Assembly: GCA_010084195.1 (NCBI GenBank) | Contig: RGPS01000005.1 | Span: 1 to 64,000, forward strand | From: Terriglobia bacterium | GTDB taxonomy: Bacteria; Acidobacteriota; Terriglobia; Bryobacterales; Bryobacteraceae | Length of the DNA stretch: 64,000 bases | Direction: 5' to 3' | In this document: positions 41,705 to 50,432 of the stretch, in pieces | Position numbering within the stretch: the stretch's first letter is position 1 | Layout of the letters: each line of letters opens with the position of its first letter | Made by a program: the position numbers and the translations under genes | Notes under the pieces: generated by a model | What the model was told of the DNA's origin: nothing | The model's input: the letters and a program-made list of their open reading frames with translations, nothing else | Database searches by the model: none

Positions 41705-42919
41705 ATGAAGCCAAGCACTGACACAACAAGCCGCAGAAGATGGCTGATGATCTCGTTCGCGTTTCTGGCGACGCTGATCAACTACCTGGATCGACAGACT
41801 CTGTCCGTGGCAGCCCCGGTTTTGCGGGAGCAGTTCCACATGTCCGCTGTCACGTACTCGCGGGTGGTGTTCTGTTTCCTGTTCGCCTACACAATCATGA
41901 ACGGTGTTTCGGGGCCGCTGATTGATCGGCTCGGAACACGCCTCGGCTATGCGCTCTGTATTGCCTGGTGGTCCGCCGCAGCGATTCTGCATGCATTCTC
42001 CAGGGGAGCCTTGAGCCTGGGGATTTTTCGATTCCTGCTGGGCGCTGGTGAGGCAGGCAACTGGCCGGCAGCCATTCGCATCGTGGCGGAGTGGTTCCCG
42101 AAGAATGAGCGCGCGATGGCATCGGGGATCTTCAATTCGGGGTCGGCTGCAGGGTCGATCATCGCGCCTCCGCTGGTCGCCTTCATCCTGCTGCGGTATG
42201 GCTGGGAGTATGCGTTTGTGGTGGTTGGAGTGCTGGGCTTTGTCTGGCTGGCGTTCTGGTGGCCGACGTATCAGAGTCCGCCGGAAGTTGTCGGCGAGGT
42301 ACAGGTTCCGGTTCCTGGTGCGTGGAAGCTCTTCAAGACGCGTTTTGTGTGGAGTTTCACTTTTGCCAAGATCTTTCTGGATCCGGTCTGGTATTTCTAC
42401 ACGTTCTGGTTCCCGGAGTATCTGAAAACGGCGCGGCATTTCGATATGGCGCAGATTGGCAAGTTCGCCTGGATCCCGTTTCTGGTGGCGGGGTCGGGCA
42501 ACATTGTCGGGGGATGGTTTTCGGGTTGGCTGATCCGTCGTGGTCTGGAAGTAACGGTTGCACGCAAGACATCGATAACACTGTTCGCCATCCTGATGAT
42601 GGCCGCGATTCCGGCCGTCCTGGCCCCCAGTGCAGCGATGTCGATCGCCTGGGTTTCGGTCGCGATGACAGGTTACACCGGCGCGCTCGCCAGTATGTTG
42701 ACGCTCCCGGCTGATGTCTTCCCGAAGAATGCCGTGGCCAGTGTTTATGGGCTGGCAAGTATGGGCTCCGGCTTTGGCGGTATGCTCTTCACCCTCATCA
42801 CCGGATGGGCGGTGGAGCACTACTCGTACACACCTGTCTTCATCGGCTTCGGCCTGATCCCGTTGCTATGCGCCACTATCCTTTGGACCCTGACAAAAAG
42901 CCCGGAACAAGCCATATAA
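41705..42919 (+). CDS. MFS transporter, hexuronate (ExuT/anion:cation symporter) type
   Basis: 404 aa with twelve transmembrane helices. The start FAFLATLINYLDRQTLSVAA is the hallmark of the ACS family (ExuT, GudP, SauU), as is GAGEAGNWPAAIRIVAEWFP in helix 4. Likely proton symport of a hexuronate or similar sugar acid. It is divergent from DUF1080/nagB, with which it may share a carbohydrate role, and overlaps the next gene by one base (TAATG). Confidence 0.85.
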   Translation: MKPSTDTTSRRRWLMISFAFLATLINYLDRQTLSVAAPVLREQFHMSAVTYSRVVFCFLFAYTIMNGVSGPLIDRLGTRLGYALCIAWWSAAAILHAFSRGALSLGIFRFLLGAGEAGNWPAAIRIVAEWFPKNERAMASGIFNSGSAAGSIIAPPLVAFILLRYGWEYAFVVVGVLGFVWLAFWWPTYQSPPEVVGEVQVPVPGAWKLFKTRFVWSFTFAKIFLDPVWYFYTFWFPEYLKTARHFDMAQIGKFAWIPFLVAGSGNIVGGWFSGWLIRRGLEVTVARKTSITLFAILMMAAIPAVLAPSAAMSIAWVSVAMTGYTGALASMLTLPADVFPKNAVASVYGLASMGSGFGGMLFTLITGWAVEHYSYTPVFIGFGLIPLLCATILWTLTKSPEQAI

Positions 42920-44862
42920 TGACCACTATGCCGTTTTCCAGAATCCTCGCCGCTGCACTGCTGTGCACCGTTGCCGCTGATGCCCGGGTGACCCGGCTCA
43001 ATATCGAGAAGCGCGAGGCAACCGCCACGCACGAAACCCTCAGTGGTCACGTCAGCGGTGAGTTAGATCCGAAGGACCCGCACAACGCGATCATCACGGA
43101 TATTCAACTGGCACCGCGCAACGCCAGAGGCATGGTGGAATACACGGCAACTTTCGCGATCTCGAAGCCTCTCGACATGTCAAAGGCGAGTGGTTTCCTG
43201 CTCTATTCCGTGCCGAATCGCGGCAACGGGGCGGCGACTCCGGATGCCGACGGCCATGTGTCGGTGGTCAGCGGCTGGCAGGGGGATGTTCGGCCGGGTG
43301 CCAATGTGCAGTCGATTGAAGTGCCCATTGTGCCTGGTATCACGGGCCCGGTAGTCGAGCGGTTTGTTGATATGCCGACGCTGTCATCCACGCTTGACAT
43401 TACCCGGACGCGCTATGTGGGCCTTGCTTACCAGAAGCCGGTGACACTCGACACCACAAAGGCGTCGCTGATACGGCGCACGCGCAGCGGGGAATCGCTG
43501 CCGGTCGCGAGCAATGCCTGGGCCTTTGCCGATTGCGCAAAGACAGCTTTTCCCGGCACACCGGATGCGACTAAGATCTGTGTGAAAGACGGCTTCAATC
43601 CCGAGTACGAATACATTCTCAGTTTTACGGCGAAAGACGCGCTGGTCCTTGGTATCGGCTACGCAGCAACTCGGGATCTGAACTCGTTCCTGCGTTACGA
43701 CACGTCCGCTGAGAACCCGGTTGCAGGCAAGATCAAATGGGCCATTTCGCGGGGCAGTTCGCAGTCGGGTAACTTCATCCGCAGCTTCATTCACCTCGGC
43801 TTTAATCAGGACGAGCAGAAGCGCATCGTTTGGGACGGAACGAACCCGCAGATTGCGGCGCGACAGTTAGTCCTGAACCTCCGCTTTTCGAACCCGGGCG
43901 GTGCAGCCGGGCTGAATGAGCCGGGCAGTGAAGCGGTTCTCTGGTGGAATGAGTATGCGGACAAGACACGGAACCGCCCCACGTCCAGCCTGCTGGCGCG
44001 CTGCAAAGCGACGAATACCTGCCCGAAAATCTTCGAAACCTTTGGTGCTTTGGAGTTTTGGTATCTGCGGGAGTCCCCGAACCTGGTCGGTACCGACGCG
44101 AAGGCGGATATTCCATTGCCTGCCAATGTTCGTCGGTACTTCTTTCCAGGGACTTCGCATGGTGGCGGACGGGGAGGTTTCACGACTAAGGTTGCCGCGC
44201 CTCCGGCCGGTTGCCTGTTGCCCGCAAATCCGAACCCGGAGGTGGATCAAAACCGAGCTCTGCTGAAAGCCCTGGCCGAGTGGGTCAGCAATGGCACTGA
44301 GCCTCCGGCCAGCCGGTATCCTCGGCTGGACCGGGGCGAACTGGCAGAAGGCACCGCGAAGGCAATTGGCTTTCCGTCGATCCCTGGCGCACCGAGTCCG
44401 GATGGGTTAGTGAACAAAGTTCTGGACCATGACTTCGGTGGCGACATGAACTATAACGATGTCTCGGGTTCGATGGCGAAGAATCCGCCGACGATTCGGG
44501 GAGTGATTCCCACGCTGGTGCCGAAAGTAAATGCGGACGGTTCTGATGTGAGTGGCGTGCCTTCGGTCCTGCGCGAGGCGCCGTTGGGTACTTACCTGGG
44601 ATGGAATCCGACGGCTGCAGGCTTTGACAAAGGCAAGCAGTGTACGCTGAGCGGCGGGTTTATTCCGTTTGCGGCGACAAAGGCCGCGCGGACGGCTAGT
44701 GGTGATCCGAGATTGTCATTGGAAGAGCGATACAAGGACCATTCCGGTTACGTCGCCGCTGTGAAGGCCGCTGCCGACAAAGCAGTAAAGGAACGCTTTC
44801 TTCTGCCTGACGACGCAAAGCGCCTGATTGGCGAAGCAGAAGCCAGCGACGTTCTGAAATAA
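42919..44862 (+). CDS. Alpha/beta-hydrolase-domain (Abhydrolase_10-like) exported protein
   Basis: 647 aa from the ATG at 42919, which overlaps the MFS stop by one base; Met4 at 42928 is an alternative. Signal peptide (FSRILAAALLCTVAADA). The protein matches the large secreted family called alpha/beta hydrolase domain (PF20091): VPNRGNGAATPDADGHVSV, GIGYAATRDLNSFLRYD, WAISRGSSQSGNFIRSFIHL (candidate Ser in a G-x-S-x-S context) and FFPGTSHGGGRG (candidate His). Substrates are not established; ester or polymer hydrolysis is plausible. Operonic with the sugar-acid carrier. Confidence 0.75.
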   Translation: MTTMPFSRILAAALLCTVAADARVTRLNIEKREATATHETLSGHVSGELDPKDPHNAIITDIQLAPRNARGMVEYTATFAISKPLDMSKASGFLLYSVPNRGNGAATPDADGHVSVVSGWQGDVRPGANVQSIEVPIVPGITGPVVERFVDMPTLSSTLDITRTRYVGLAYQKPVTLDTTKASLIRRTRSGESLPVASNAWAFADCAKTAFPGTPDATKICVKDGFNPEYEYILSFTAKDALVLGIGYAATRDLNSFLRYDTSAENPVAGKIKWAISRGSSQSGNFIRSFIHLGFNQDEQKRIVWDGTNPQIAARQLVLNLRFSNPGGAAGLNEPGSEAVLWWNEYADKTRNRPTSSLLARCKATNTCPKIFETFGALEFWYLRESPNLVGTDAKADIPLPANVRRYFFPGTSHGGGRGGFTTKVAAPPAGCLLPANPNPEVDQNRALLKALAEWVSNGTEPPASRYPRLDRGELAEGTAKAIGFPSIPGAPSPDGLVNKVLDHDFGGDMNYNDVSGSMAKNPPTIRGVIPTLVPKVNADGSDVSGVPSVLREAPLGTYLGWNPTAAGFDKGKQCTLSGGFIPFAATKAARTASGDPRLSLEERYKDHSGYVAAVKAAADKAVKERFLLPDDAKRLIGEAEASDVLK

Positions 44863-44902
44863 ATCGATCAACACTTCTGATGTACCTCACGTCAACAGGT
44901 GC

Positions 44903-45564
44903 GTGAGACTTACTGTTCTGCTGTTGGTTGCTGCGGCTTCGCTGAGTGCAGAGGAACGCGTGTATCCGTTGGCGAACGCCCTCACGCCCCAGGGCCGGGC
45001 AGGAAGTGGCCACCATTCTGCGGACCGTTCTGTCACTGCGGGAGGTGAAGCAGGAAGCCGGACCTCAGTTTCGGATCGGCGGTCCCGGAGCGGATTTCGG
45101 GGCTTCGGAGTGGCTCCTGCATCGACTGGATCGTCCCGTTGGGTGGCGCCCGTCGGAGCAGGAAATGAAGAACCCGGCGACTCGGGATTACCAGGGTGCC
45201 GTGCGCGTTTACTATCTTCCCGCAGAAACGTCGGTTCAGTCGATTCAGGAGACGCTCACCATTCTGGGCCCTGGTCGTGGGTGACACAAAAGCGCAGCTC
45301 GAAGCTATTGAGTGGTTGCTGGGGGCGATGAGCGGGACAGTTCCGTCCGCGCCGTACAAGCTGGAAGGCAAGTCCGATGACATGCTCCGGGTGTTCGCTC
45401 TCCCGCATGGCGGAGCCACTGAAGTCCAGAACCTGATCAAGGATTTGCGCGGGAAACTGAGGATACAGAAAGTCTTCAACCGGACGAATCCCGCGCTGGT
45501 AGTGGTCCGCGGCAAGGCGACGGATTTAGATGCTGCAGACAAACTTATCGGCAGCCTGAAATAA
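44903..45564 (+). pseudogene. Secretin N-domain-like exported protein, frameshifted twice
   Basis: A GTG at 44903 opens a signal peptide (RLTVLLLVAAASLSAEERVY). Near 44985-44995 the meaningful frame changes to QEVATILRTVLSLREVKQ and VRVYYLPAETSVQSIQETL, then changes again near 45265-45275 to LVVGDTKAQLEAIEWLLGAM, FALPHGGATEVQNLIKDLRG and NPALVVVRGKATDLDAADKL, ending at 45564. The repeated beta-alpha-beta units look like secretin N1-type domains. Two frameshifts prevent a full product as written. Follows the hydrolase gene after 40 bp. Confidence 0.55.
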
Positions 45565-45565
45565 C

Positions 45566-47134
45566 TTACTGGGAGCAGGAGACTCCCGCAGGAGCACCGG
45601 TGGGTGCCCCCATGCGGACCTTTTCCGACGCCAGTTTGCGGAGTTCCAGGTGCTGCAGTGCCGGGGGCTGGGTTGGAGCGAGGGTAAAGAAGGCCCCGAT
45701 CGTACCTTTGGCGCAGCTGATGTTGAATTGACCTCGCAGCCAGTTTTCTGCGGTCACCGGGCCGGCGGCTTTGCACTCACCCATTTCGTCCTTCAGCTTC
45801 TGCATGTCGCCTTTGCGTTGGGCGACAGGGGTATCGAGGAAGAAGTTCATCGCGGCAATCTGTTGCGCTTTCGCCTCATCCCACTTGTTCCAGAGACCGG
45901 CGAGGTGGTCGCGCATTTGGGTTAGTGCGGGCGACGGGGGGAGTTCCCGCTTCTGCAATCCACCCGTCTTCAACAAAACATCCCACGTAAGGTTAATAGG
46001 TTCGGCAGGCCCCACATAGGTCTGGTTCGCCATCGCAAACATGCCGACCCCGTACTCGGGCAGCCACGCCATGTAGGAGCCAAAACCCGGGAGGCCACCA
46101 CCGTGCGCCGCGATGTGTTCGAAGCGGCAATCGGTGCTGATACGGAGGCCGTAACCATAACCGGATTCGGTTGCCTGTGTCCCCTTGACCGTTAGATTCG
46201 AAGGGGTCCACAAGTGAGCCATTTCACGGACCGAAGCCCTGCGCACGGGGCCGGTTTCGGCGTCATCGCGTGGCGGCCAGGCGGCCAGATGAAAAGCCAC
46301 ATATTTACCCAGATCATTGGCTGTAGTGAGGAGTCCGCCCATGGCTCCGAAGGCTCCATGCGGCAGTGGCGCTTCCGCAAGATAGCTGCCGTCCGGCTGC
46401 AGGCGGTACCCGGTGGCGCGCGTGGCGGCAGGAACCTGAGAAAACTCGAAGGTCGAATTGTTCATCTGGAGCTTCGCCAGAATCTGAGTCTGAACATATT
46501 TTTCGTACGCCATTCCCGAAGCCTTCGTAACGATGCGACCCAGAAGCCCGAAGGCGTAGTTCGAATACTCGTAGCGCGTGCCGGGGGCGGTCGAAAACGG
46601 GATGCCCTTTTGCAGCCACTTCGTGAGATCAGCTTCGGTAGCTGCCAGCTGCTGGTCGCCCCATGGATTGTCTTCCGGGAAACCGGCGGAATGGCTCATG
46701 ATATTGCGGATACGCAGGGGAGCACTGTCGCGGGTGGGCAGTTCCATCTTTGCGAACTCGGGGATCCACTTCGCAACCGGATCTTCCAGCGAAAGTTTCC
46801 CCTCGTCGCGGAGTTTAAGAATAGCCAGCGCCGTGAAGCTCTTGGTCATGGAGGCGACGCGAAACACAGTGTCGGCAGTGACGGGGGAATTGGCAGCGCG
46901 GTCCCGCACGCCCGTCGCGTCAACATGTGCCAGTTTGCCGTCGATGACGACACCCCAGACCATGCCGGAGATTTTTCGATCCGTGGCGTAGCGCTGGAAG
47001 ATGCGGTCGATTTCCGGCATGGCGGCAGCAAGTTTCGCGGCGCGCGTGGTATCAGTGAAAGCCGGGAGAGGATAGGTATCGCTGGCGAAAAGCAGGGTTG
47101 CTGCCAGCAGTCCGGACACAGGTATGAAGCGCAT
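45566..47134 (-). CDS. Secreted serine hydrolase, beta-lactamase class C/DD-peptidase-like
   Basis: 522 aa from the ATG at 47134 with signal peptide RFIPVSGLLAATLLFASDT. The class C motifs are present: SxxK as FRVASMTKSFTAL, YxN as YEYSNYAFGLLG and HGG near residue 360 (HIAAHGGGLPGF). The last ~130 residues are a separate domain (MRDHLAGLWNKWDEAKAQQI) of unknown role. Such proteins are esterases, amidases or peptidases in the periplasm. Its start overlaps the start of the divergent GDPD gene by about 11 bp, which is unusual. Confidence 0.85.
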   Translation of the reverse strand: MRFIPVSGLLAATLLFASDTYPLPAFTDTTRAAKLAAAMPEIDRIFQRYATDRKISGMVWGVVIDGKLAHVDATGVRDRAANSPVTADTVFRVASMTKSFTALAILKLRDEGKLSLEDPVAKWIPEFAKMELPTRDSAPLRIRNIMSHSAGFPEDNPWGDQQLAATEADLTKWLQKGIPFSTAPGTRYEYSNYAFGLLGRIVTKASGMAYEKYVQTQILAKLQMNNSTFEFSQVPAATRATGYRLQPDGSYLAEAPLPHGAFGAMGGLLTTANDLGKYVAFHLAAWPPRDDAETGPVRRASVREMAHLWTPSNLTVKGTQATESGYGYGLRISTDCRFEHIAAHGGGLPGFGSYMAWLPEYGVGMFAMANQTYVGPAEPINLTWDVLLKTGGLQKRELPPSPALTQMRDHLAGLWNKWDEAKAQQIAAMNFFLDTPVAQRKGDMQKLKDEMGECKAAGPVTAENWLRGQFNISCAKGTIGAFFTLAPTQPPALQHLELRKLASEKVRMGAPTGAPAGVSCSQ

Positions 47135-47891
47135 GTATGTCAGATTCGCACAGGTAGCGTTGGCTGTGGTTTTGGGCATGGCCACAATGCTGGCCCAAGG
47201 CCGGTTTGTCGCCGTGATCGCGCATCGGGGTGAGCACCTGAGAAATCCCGAAAATACGTTGGCCGCATTCCGGGAGGCGGTGCGGGTGGGCTCGGATTTC
47301 ATTGAGGTGGATGTCCGAACAACCGTAGACGGGAAGCTGGTCTTGATGCACGACGCAACGGTGGACCGGACCACGAACGGTAAGGGAGAAGTGGCGAAGA
47401 TGACCTTCGCGGCGATTCGGGCTTTGCAACCACCAGTACCCACCTTCGCGGAAGCTCTGGCCTTCGCGCGTGGCAAGATCGGCGTCTATGTGGATGCCAA
47501 GGATGTTTCCGCGGCAGACGTTGTGTCGCATTTGGTGGACCATGGCATGACCAACGAAGTCGTCATCTATTCGGGCCGACTTTTACAGGAAGTCCAGAGG
47601 CTGGAGCCGCGCCTGAAGGTGATGCCCGCGGCGCGAAGCGTCGCGGTTTCTGAGCAGTTGGTGAAGGACCTGCAACCAAAAGTATTCGCATTTGACGCGG
47701 CAGATTTCAGGCCCGAGGTAGTTGCAGTGGTGAAGAAGGCCGGAGCCCTGCTGTACGTTGATCGCCTGGGCCCGGCAGACAACCCCGCAGCCTGGCAGGA
47801 GGCCATTGACATGGGGGCCGATGGCATCCAGACGGACCATCCGGAGGAGTTAGTGAAGTATTTGCGGGAACACCGCTATCGGAGGCGTTAA
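47124..47891 (+). CDS. Glycerophosphodiester phosphodiesterase
   Basis: 255 aa; the ATG at 47133 is an alternative start and would shorten the overlap with the divergent hydrolase. Signal peptide (FAQVALAVVLGMATMLAQG). GDPD motifs: VAVIAHRGEHLRNPENTLAA, DFIEVDVRTTVDGKLVLMHD, the catalytic HRG and the HDxxxDRTT element, and GADGIQTDHPEELVKYL at the end. The enzyme cleaves glycerophosphodiesters to glycerol 3-phosphate and an alcohol; export implies that it feeds on lipid headgroups outside the inner membrane. Confidence 0.88.
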   Translation: MKRMYVRFAQVALAVVLGMATMLAQGRFVAVIAHRGEHLRNPENTLAAFREAVRVGSDFIEVDVRTTVDGKLVLMHDATVDRTTNGKGEVAKMTFAAIRALQPPVPTFAEALAFARGKIGVYVDAKDVSAADVVSHLVDHGMTNEVVIYSGRLLQEVQRLEPRLKVMPAARSVAVSEQLVKDLQPKVFAFDAADFRPEVVAVVKKAGALLYVDRLGPADNPAAWQEAIDMGADGIQTDHPEELVKYLREHRYRRR

Positions 47892-47931
47892 GTCGCACCC
47901 AGCCGCCCTCGGCCTGCATCCAAGCAGATTC

Positions 47932-48984
47932 ATGGATCTTTTCTCACCTCTCACGCTGGGCGACTATTCACTCAGCAACCGGATTGTAATGGCACCAATG
48001 ACGCGTTCGCGCTCCAATACGGAGGCGGTGCAATCCGAACTCGCTGTTGAATATTATGAGTCGCGAGCTGACGGGGGACTTTTGATCACCGAGGGCACCG
48101 GGCCTTCTGCCATGGGCATGGGCTATGCCCGGACACCCGGAATCTACAACGACGAACAGATCGCGGCCTGGCGCAAAGTTACCGATGCCGTCCACGCAAA
48201 GGGCGGGAAGATTTTCCTGCAGATCATGCACGTTGGTCGGATTGCGCACTCGGCGAACCGCACCATTGCTGCTGCACCCATTGCGCCATCGTCCATTCGC
48301 GCGGCGGGACAGATGTGGACGGATTCGCAAGGGATGCAACCGAACGACCTGCCGCGCGCGTTGGAGACTGCAGAGATTCCAGGGGTGATTGCGGAGTTTG
48401 CATCCGCAACCACAAACGCGTTGGCTGCGGGTTTTGATGGCGTGGAGTTGCACGCCGCGTCGGGGTATCTGCCGAATCAATTTCTGAGCGCGGGCGCTAA
48501 CCAGCGTACCGATGCCTATGGTGGTTCGCTTGAGAACCGGATTCGGTTTGTGGTGGAGACGCTGCAGGCGATGGTGGCAGCGGCGGGTTCGGCGGGGAAG
48601 GTCGGAATCAAGGTCAGTCCCGGCATGAAGTTCAATGACATTGCGGATGCGGACCCGATGCCGACGTTTATTGCGCTGGCAAATGCGATTTCGCCGATTG
48701 GCCTGGCCTATCTGCATCTGATGCGGACCGGGATCGGTTCGGAGGCGGCTCTGCGGGCCGCGTACAACGGCACGCTGCTGGTGGGTGGCGGGTACGGCAA
48801 AGCTGAGGCGAACCAGGTCCTGGCGGCCGGCGCAGCAGAGGGCGTGGTGTTTGGGACCAGCTATCTGGCGAATTCGGATCTGGTAAAACGGTTCGCAACC
48901 GATGCACCCCTGAATACGCCGGAGGCTTCGACATTCTATACACCGGGGCCGAAAGGTTATACAGACTACCCAACCCTGGGTTAG
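47932..48984 (+). CDS. Old yellow enzyme family alkene reductase (NemA-like)
   Basis: 350 aa TIM barrel. Family motifs: LSNRIVMAPMTRSRSN at the N-terminus, GKIFLQIMHVGRIAH, GFDGVELHAASGYLPNQFLS with the His/Asn pair, AYGGSLENRIRFVVE and the FMN phosphate-binding end GVVFGTSYLANSDLVKR. FMN-dependent enzyme that reduces activated alkenes (enones) or nitro compounds with NAD(P)H in the cytoplasm. It is convergent with the carotenoid oxygenase (one base between stops). Physiological substrate unknown. Confidence 0.9.
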   Translation: MDLFSPLTLGDYSLSNRIVMAPMTRSRSNTEAVQSELAVEYYESRADGGLLITEGTGPSAMGMGYARTPGIYNDEQIAAWRKVTDAVHAKGGKIFLQIMHVGRIAHSANRTIAAAPIAPSSIRAAGQMWTDSQGMQPNDLPRALETAEIPGVIAEFASATTNALAAGFDGVELHAASGYLPNQFLSAGANQRTDAYGGSLENRIRFVVETLQAMVAAAGSAGKVGIKVSPGMKFNDIADADPMPTFIALANAISPIGLAYLHLMRTGIGSEAALRAAYNGTLLVGGGYGKAEANQVLAAGAAEGVVFGTSYLANSDLVKRFATDAPLNTPEASTFYTPGPKGYTDYPTLG

Positions 48985-48985
48985 T

Positions 48986-50428
48986 CTACTCGAATTCGAA
49001 GCTGGTGTGGAAGCCGGCGTGAATCATGTGCTTCAGGGGCAGCCGTGCAATCGGGCCCTGGGGGATATTAAAGGCGTCGAAGATGAGGAATTCCACTCGG
49101 CCGTCGGCAGGGAGGAAGTGTTGGCAGATAATGACCGCTTCCTCCTTGTTCGCCGGGTTGCAGACGCAGACTGGCTCGCCGCCCAGGTACTCCTGGCGTG
49201 GCACCCGGTAGACCTCAGAGATGGAGTGGGTCTTCCAGCTGCCACGGATTAGTTCGTCGAAGAATTTCCGGCCACTGGCGTGGAATTCTCCTATTCCCAG
49301 GGCCCAGAAGTCGTCGAGCTCGGTACCGGCGCGGGCGGCATCAACGGCGGGGAAATCGGGCGATTTGTCATACTCCATCGCGATTCGCTCGCGGAGAGCC
49401 TGGGTGTCCAGATCGATCACGTAGCGCACCGGACGGCAGGCGGGCGCAGTCCCGAACAGATCAGGGATGGGCTGATACTCGCCGTAAATGGGCCGTTCCA
49501 TTTCAAAAACGTCCACAAACAGGAGGCGCCCGTTGTCGCTGGTGTCTTCGTGGCAGTTGATCACGTGGAGGCAGTAGCCCGGTTCCACATCCACACGGAA
49601 AGCAGGTTCGGTTTTGGCCGAACGCTGGGCGACGAGAATGGTGGAGCCCTTGTCGGGTTCCCAATTCAGGGACTCCATCACGGAAACCCCATCGTTGACG
49701 AAGCGATTGAAGTCCATGATGAGGGGACTGAGATAGAACGCCACGTAGTTGGGCGTCATGCCCATGTCGTGGAGAGAATGCTGGTACTTCAGAGGATGAC
49801 GGCGGCGGCGGAGCATCTCGCCGGCTGCGTCGAACTCATAGACATTGAGCATGGGCTCAGTGGCTGAAAAGGAGACGCCGAAGTTCAGCAGGTGGCCGTT
49901 GGCGGGATCTGTCTTGGCGTGAGCAGCGAAGGGAGTGATGTCACTGATGGAGCCATTGAAATCGTAGTCCCCCTGAGACTCCAGGGTGATGGGGTCCATG
50001 GCGACCGGCATGGACTGTTCGCCGAATGCGAGAAGCCGGTTGGCATAGCGGTAGACGCTGACGTTGACCGGAGGCTCCAGCATCACGTTCCGCCGGGTCT
50101 TATCGCCCGGGAAAGAAGTGCCGAAACCGCGGTAGACGAACCGACCAGCGGCATCTTCCTCCTTCAGCTTCGCGGTTTGGATGAAGCGGTTCGCGAAGTG
50201 GACCCCCTCACCGGTAAAGCGAAGTGTGCAGATCATACCGTCGCCATCCAGCCAGTGCTTGTAACGCATTCCGGCTCGCTCGAAACGGGCAGGCCCATTT
50301 ACGTAGTACGAACCGCGAAGCCAGCCAGGGATTTCACCCTGAATACCGGTGACTTCGTAAGAGTCCTCGGTGGCGTCGAAGAGAAAACAGCGTTCCAGAA
50401 GGGGGGCGGCGTCGGTATGGTCTGACAT
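48986..50428 (-). CDS. Carotenoid oxygenase (RPE65/CCD) family protein
   Basis: 480 aa, the usual length. The four iron-binding histidines are expected in DITPFAAHAKTDP, QHSLHDMGMT, CLHVINCHED and HAGFHTSFEF (the last at the extreme C-terminus), and the N-terminal block GEIPGWLRGSYYVNGPARFE, HWLDGDGMICTLRF is typical. These non-haem Fe(II) enzymes cleave carotenoids, stilbenes or related C=C bonds with O2. Third gene of an operon after a thioredoxin-like and a flavin halogenase-like gene (4 bp gap), so its substrate may be a specialised metabolite made by that pair rather than a housekeeping carotenoid. Confidence 0.88.
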   Translation of the reverse strand: MSDHTDAAPLLERCFLFDATEDSYEVTGIQGEIPGWLRGSYYVNGPARFERAGMRYKHWLDGDGMICTLRFTGEGVHFANRFIQTAKLKEEDAAGRFVYRGFGTSFPGDKTRRNVMLEPPVNVSVYRYANRLLAFGEQSMPVAMDPITLESQGDYDFNGSISDITPFAAHAKTDPANGHLLNFGVSFSATEPMLNVYEFDAAGEMLRRRRHPLKYQHSLHDMGMTPNYVAFYLSPLIMDFNRFVNDGVSVMESLNWEPDKGSTILVAQRSAKTEPAFRVDVEPGYCLHVINCHEDTSDNGRLLFVDVFEMERPIYGEYQPIPDLFGTAPACRPVRYVIDLDTQALRERIAMEYDKSPDFPAVDAARAGTELDDFWALGIGEFHASGRKFFDELIRGSWKTHSISEVYRVPRQEYLGGEPVCVCNPANKEEAVIICQHFLPADGRVEFLIFDAFNIPQGPIARLPLKHMIHAGFHTSFEFE

Positions 50429-50432
50429 GGTT

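Noticed and set aside
46214-47233. 339-codon plus-strand frame over the serine hydrolase
   Set aside because: Opposite a gene with SxxK, YxN and HGG motifs; its own product is low in family signals.
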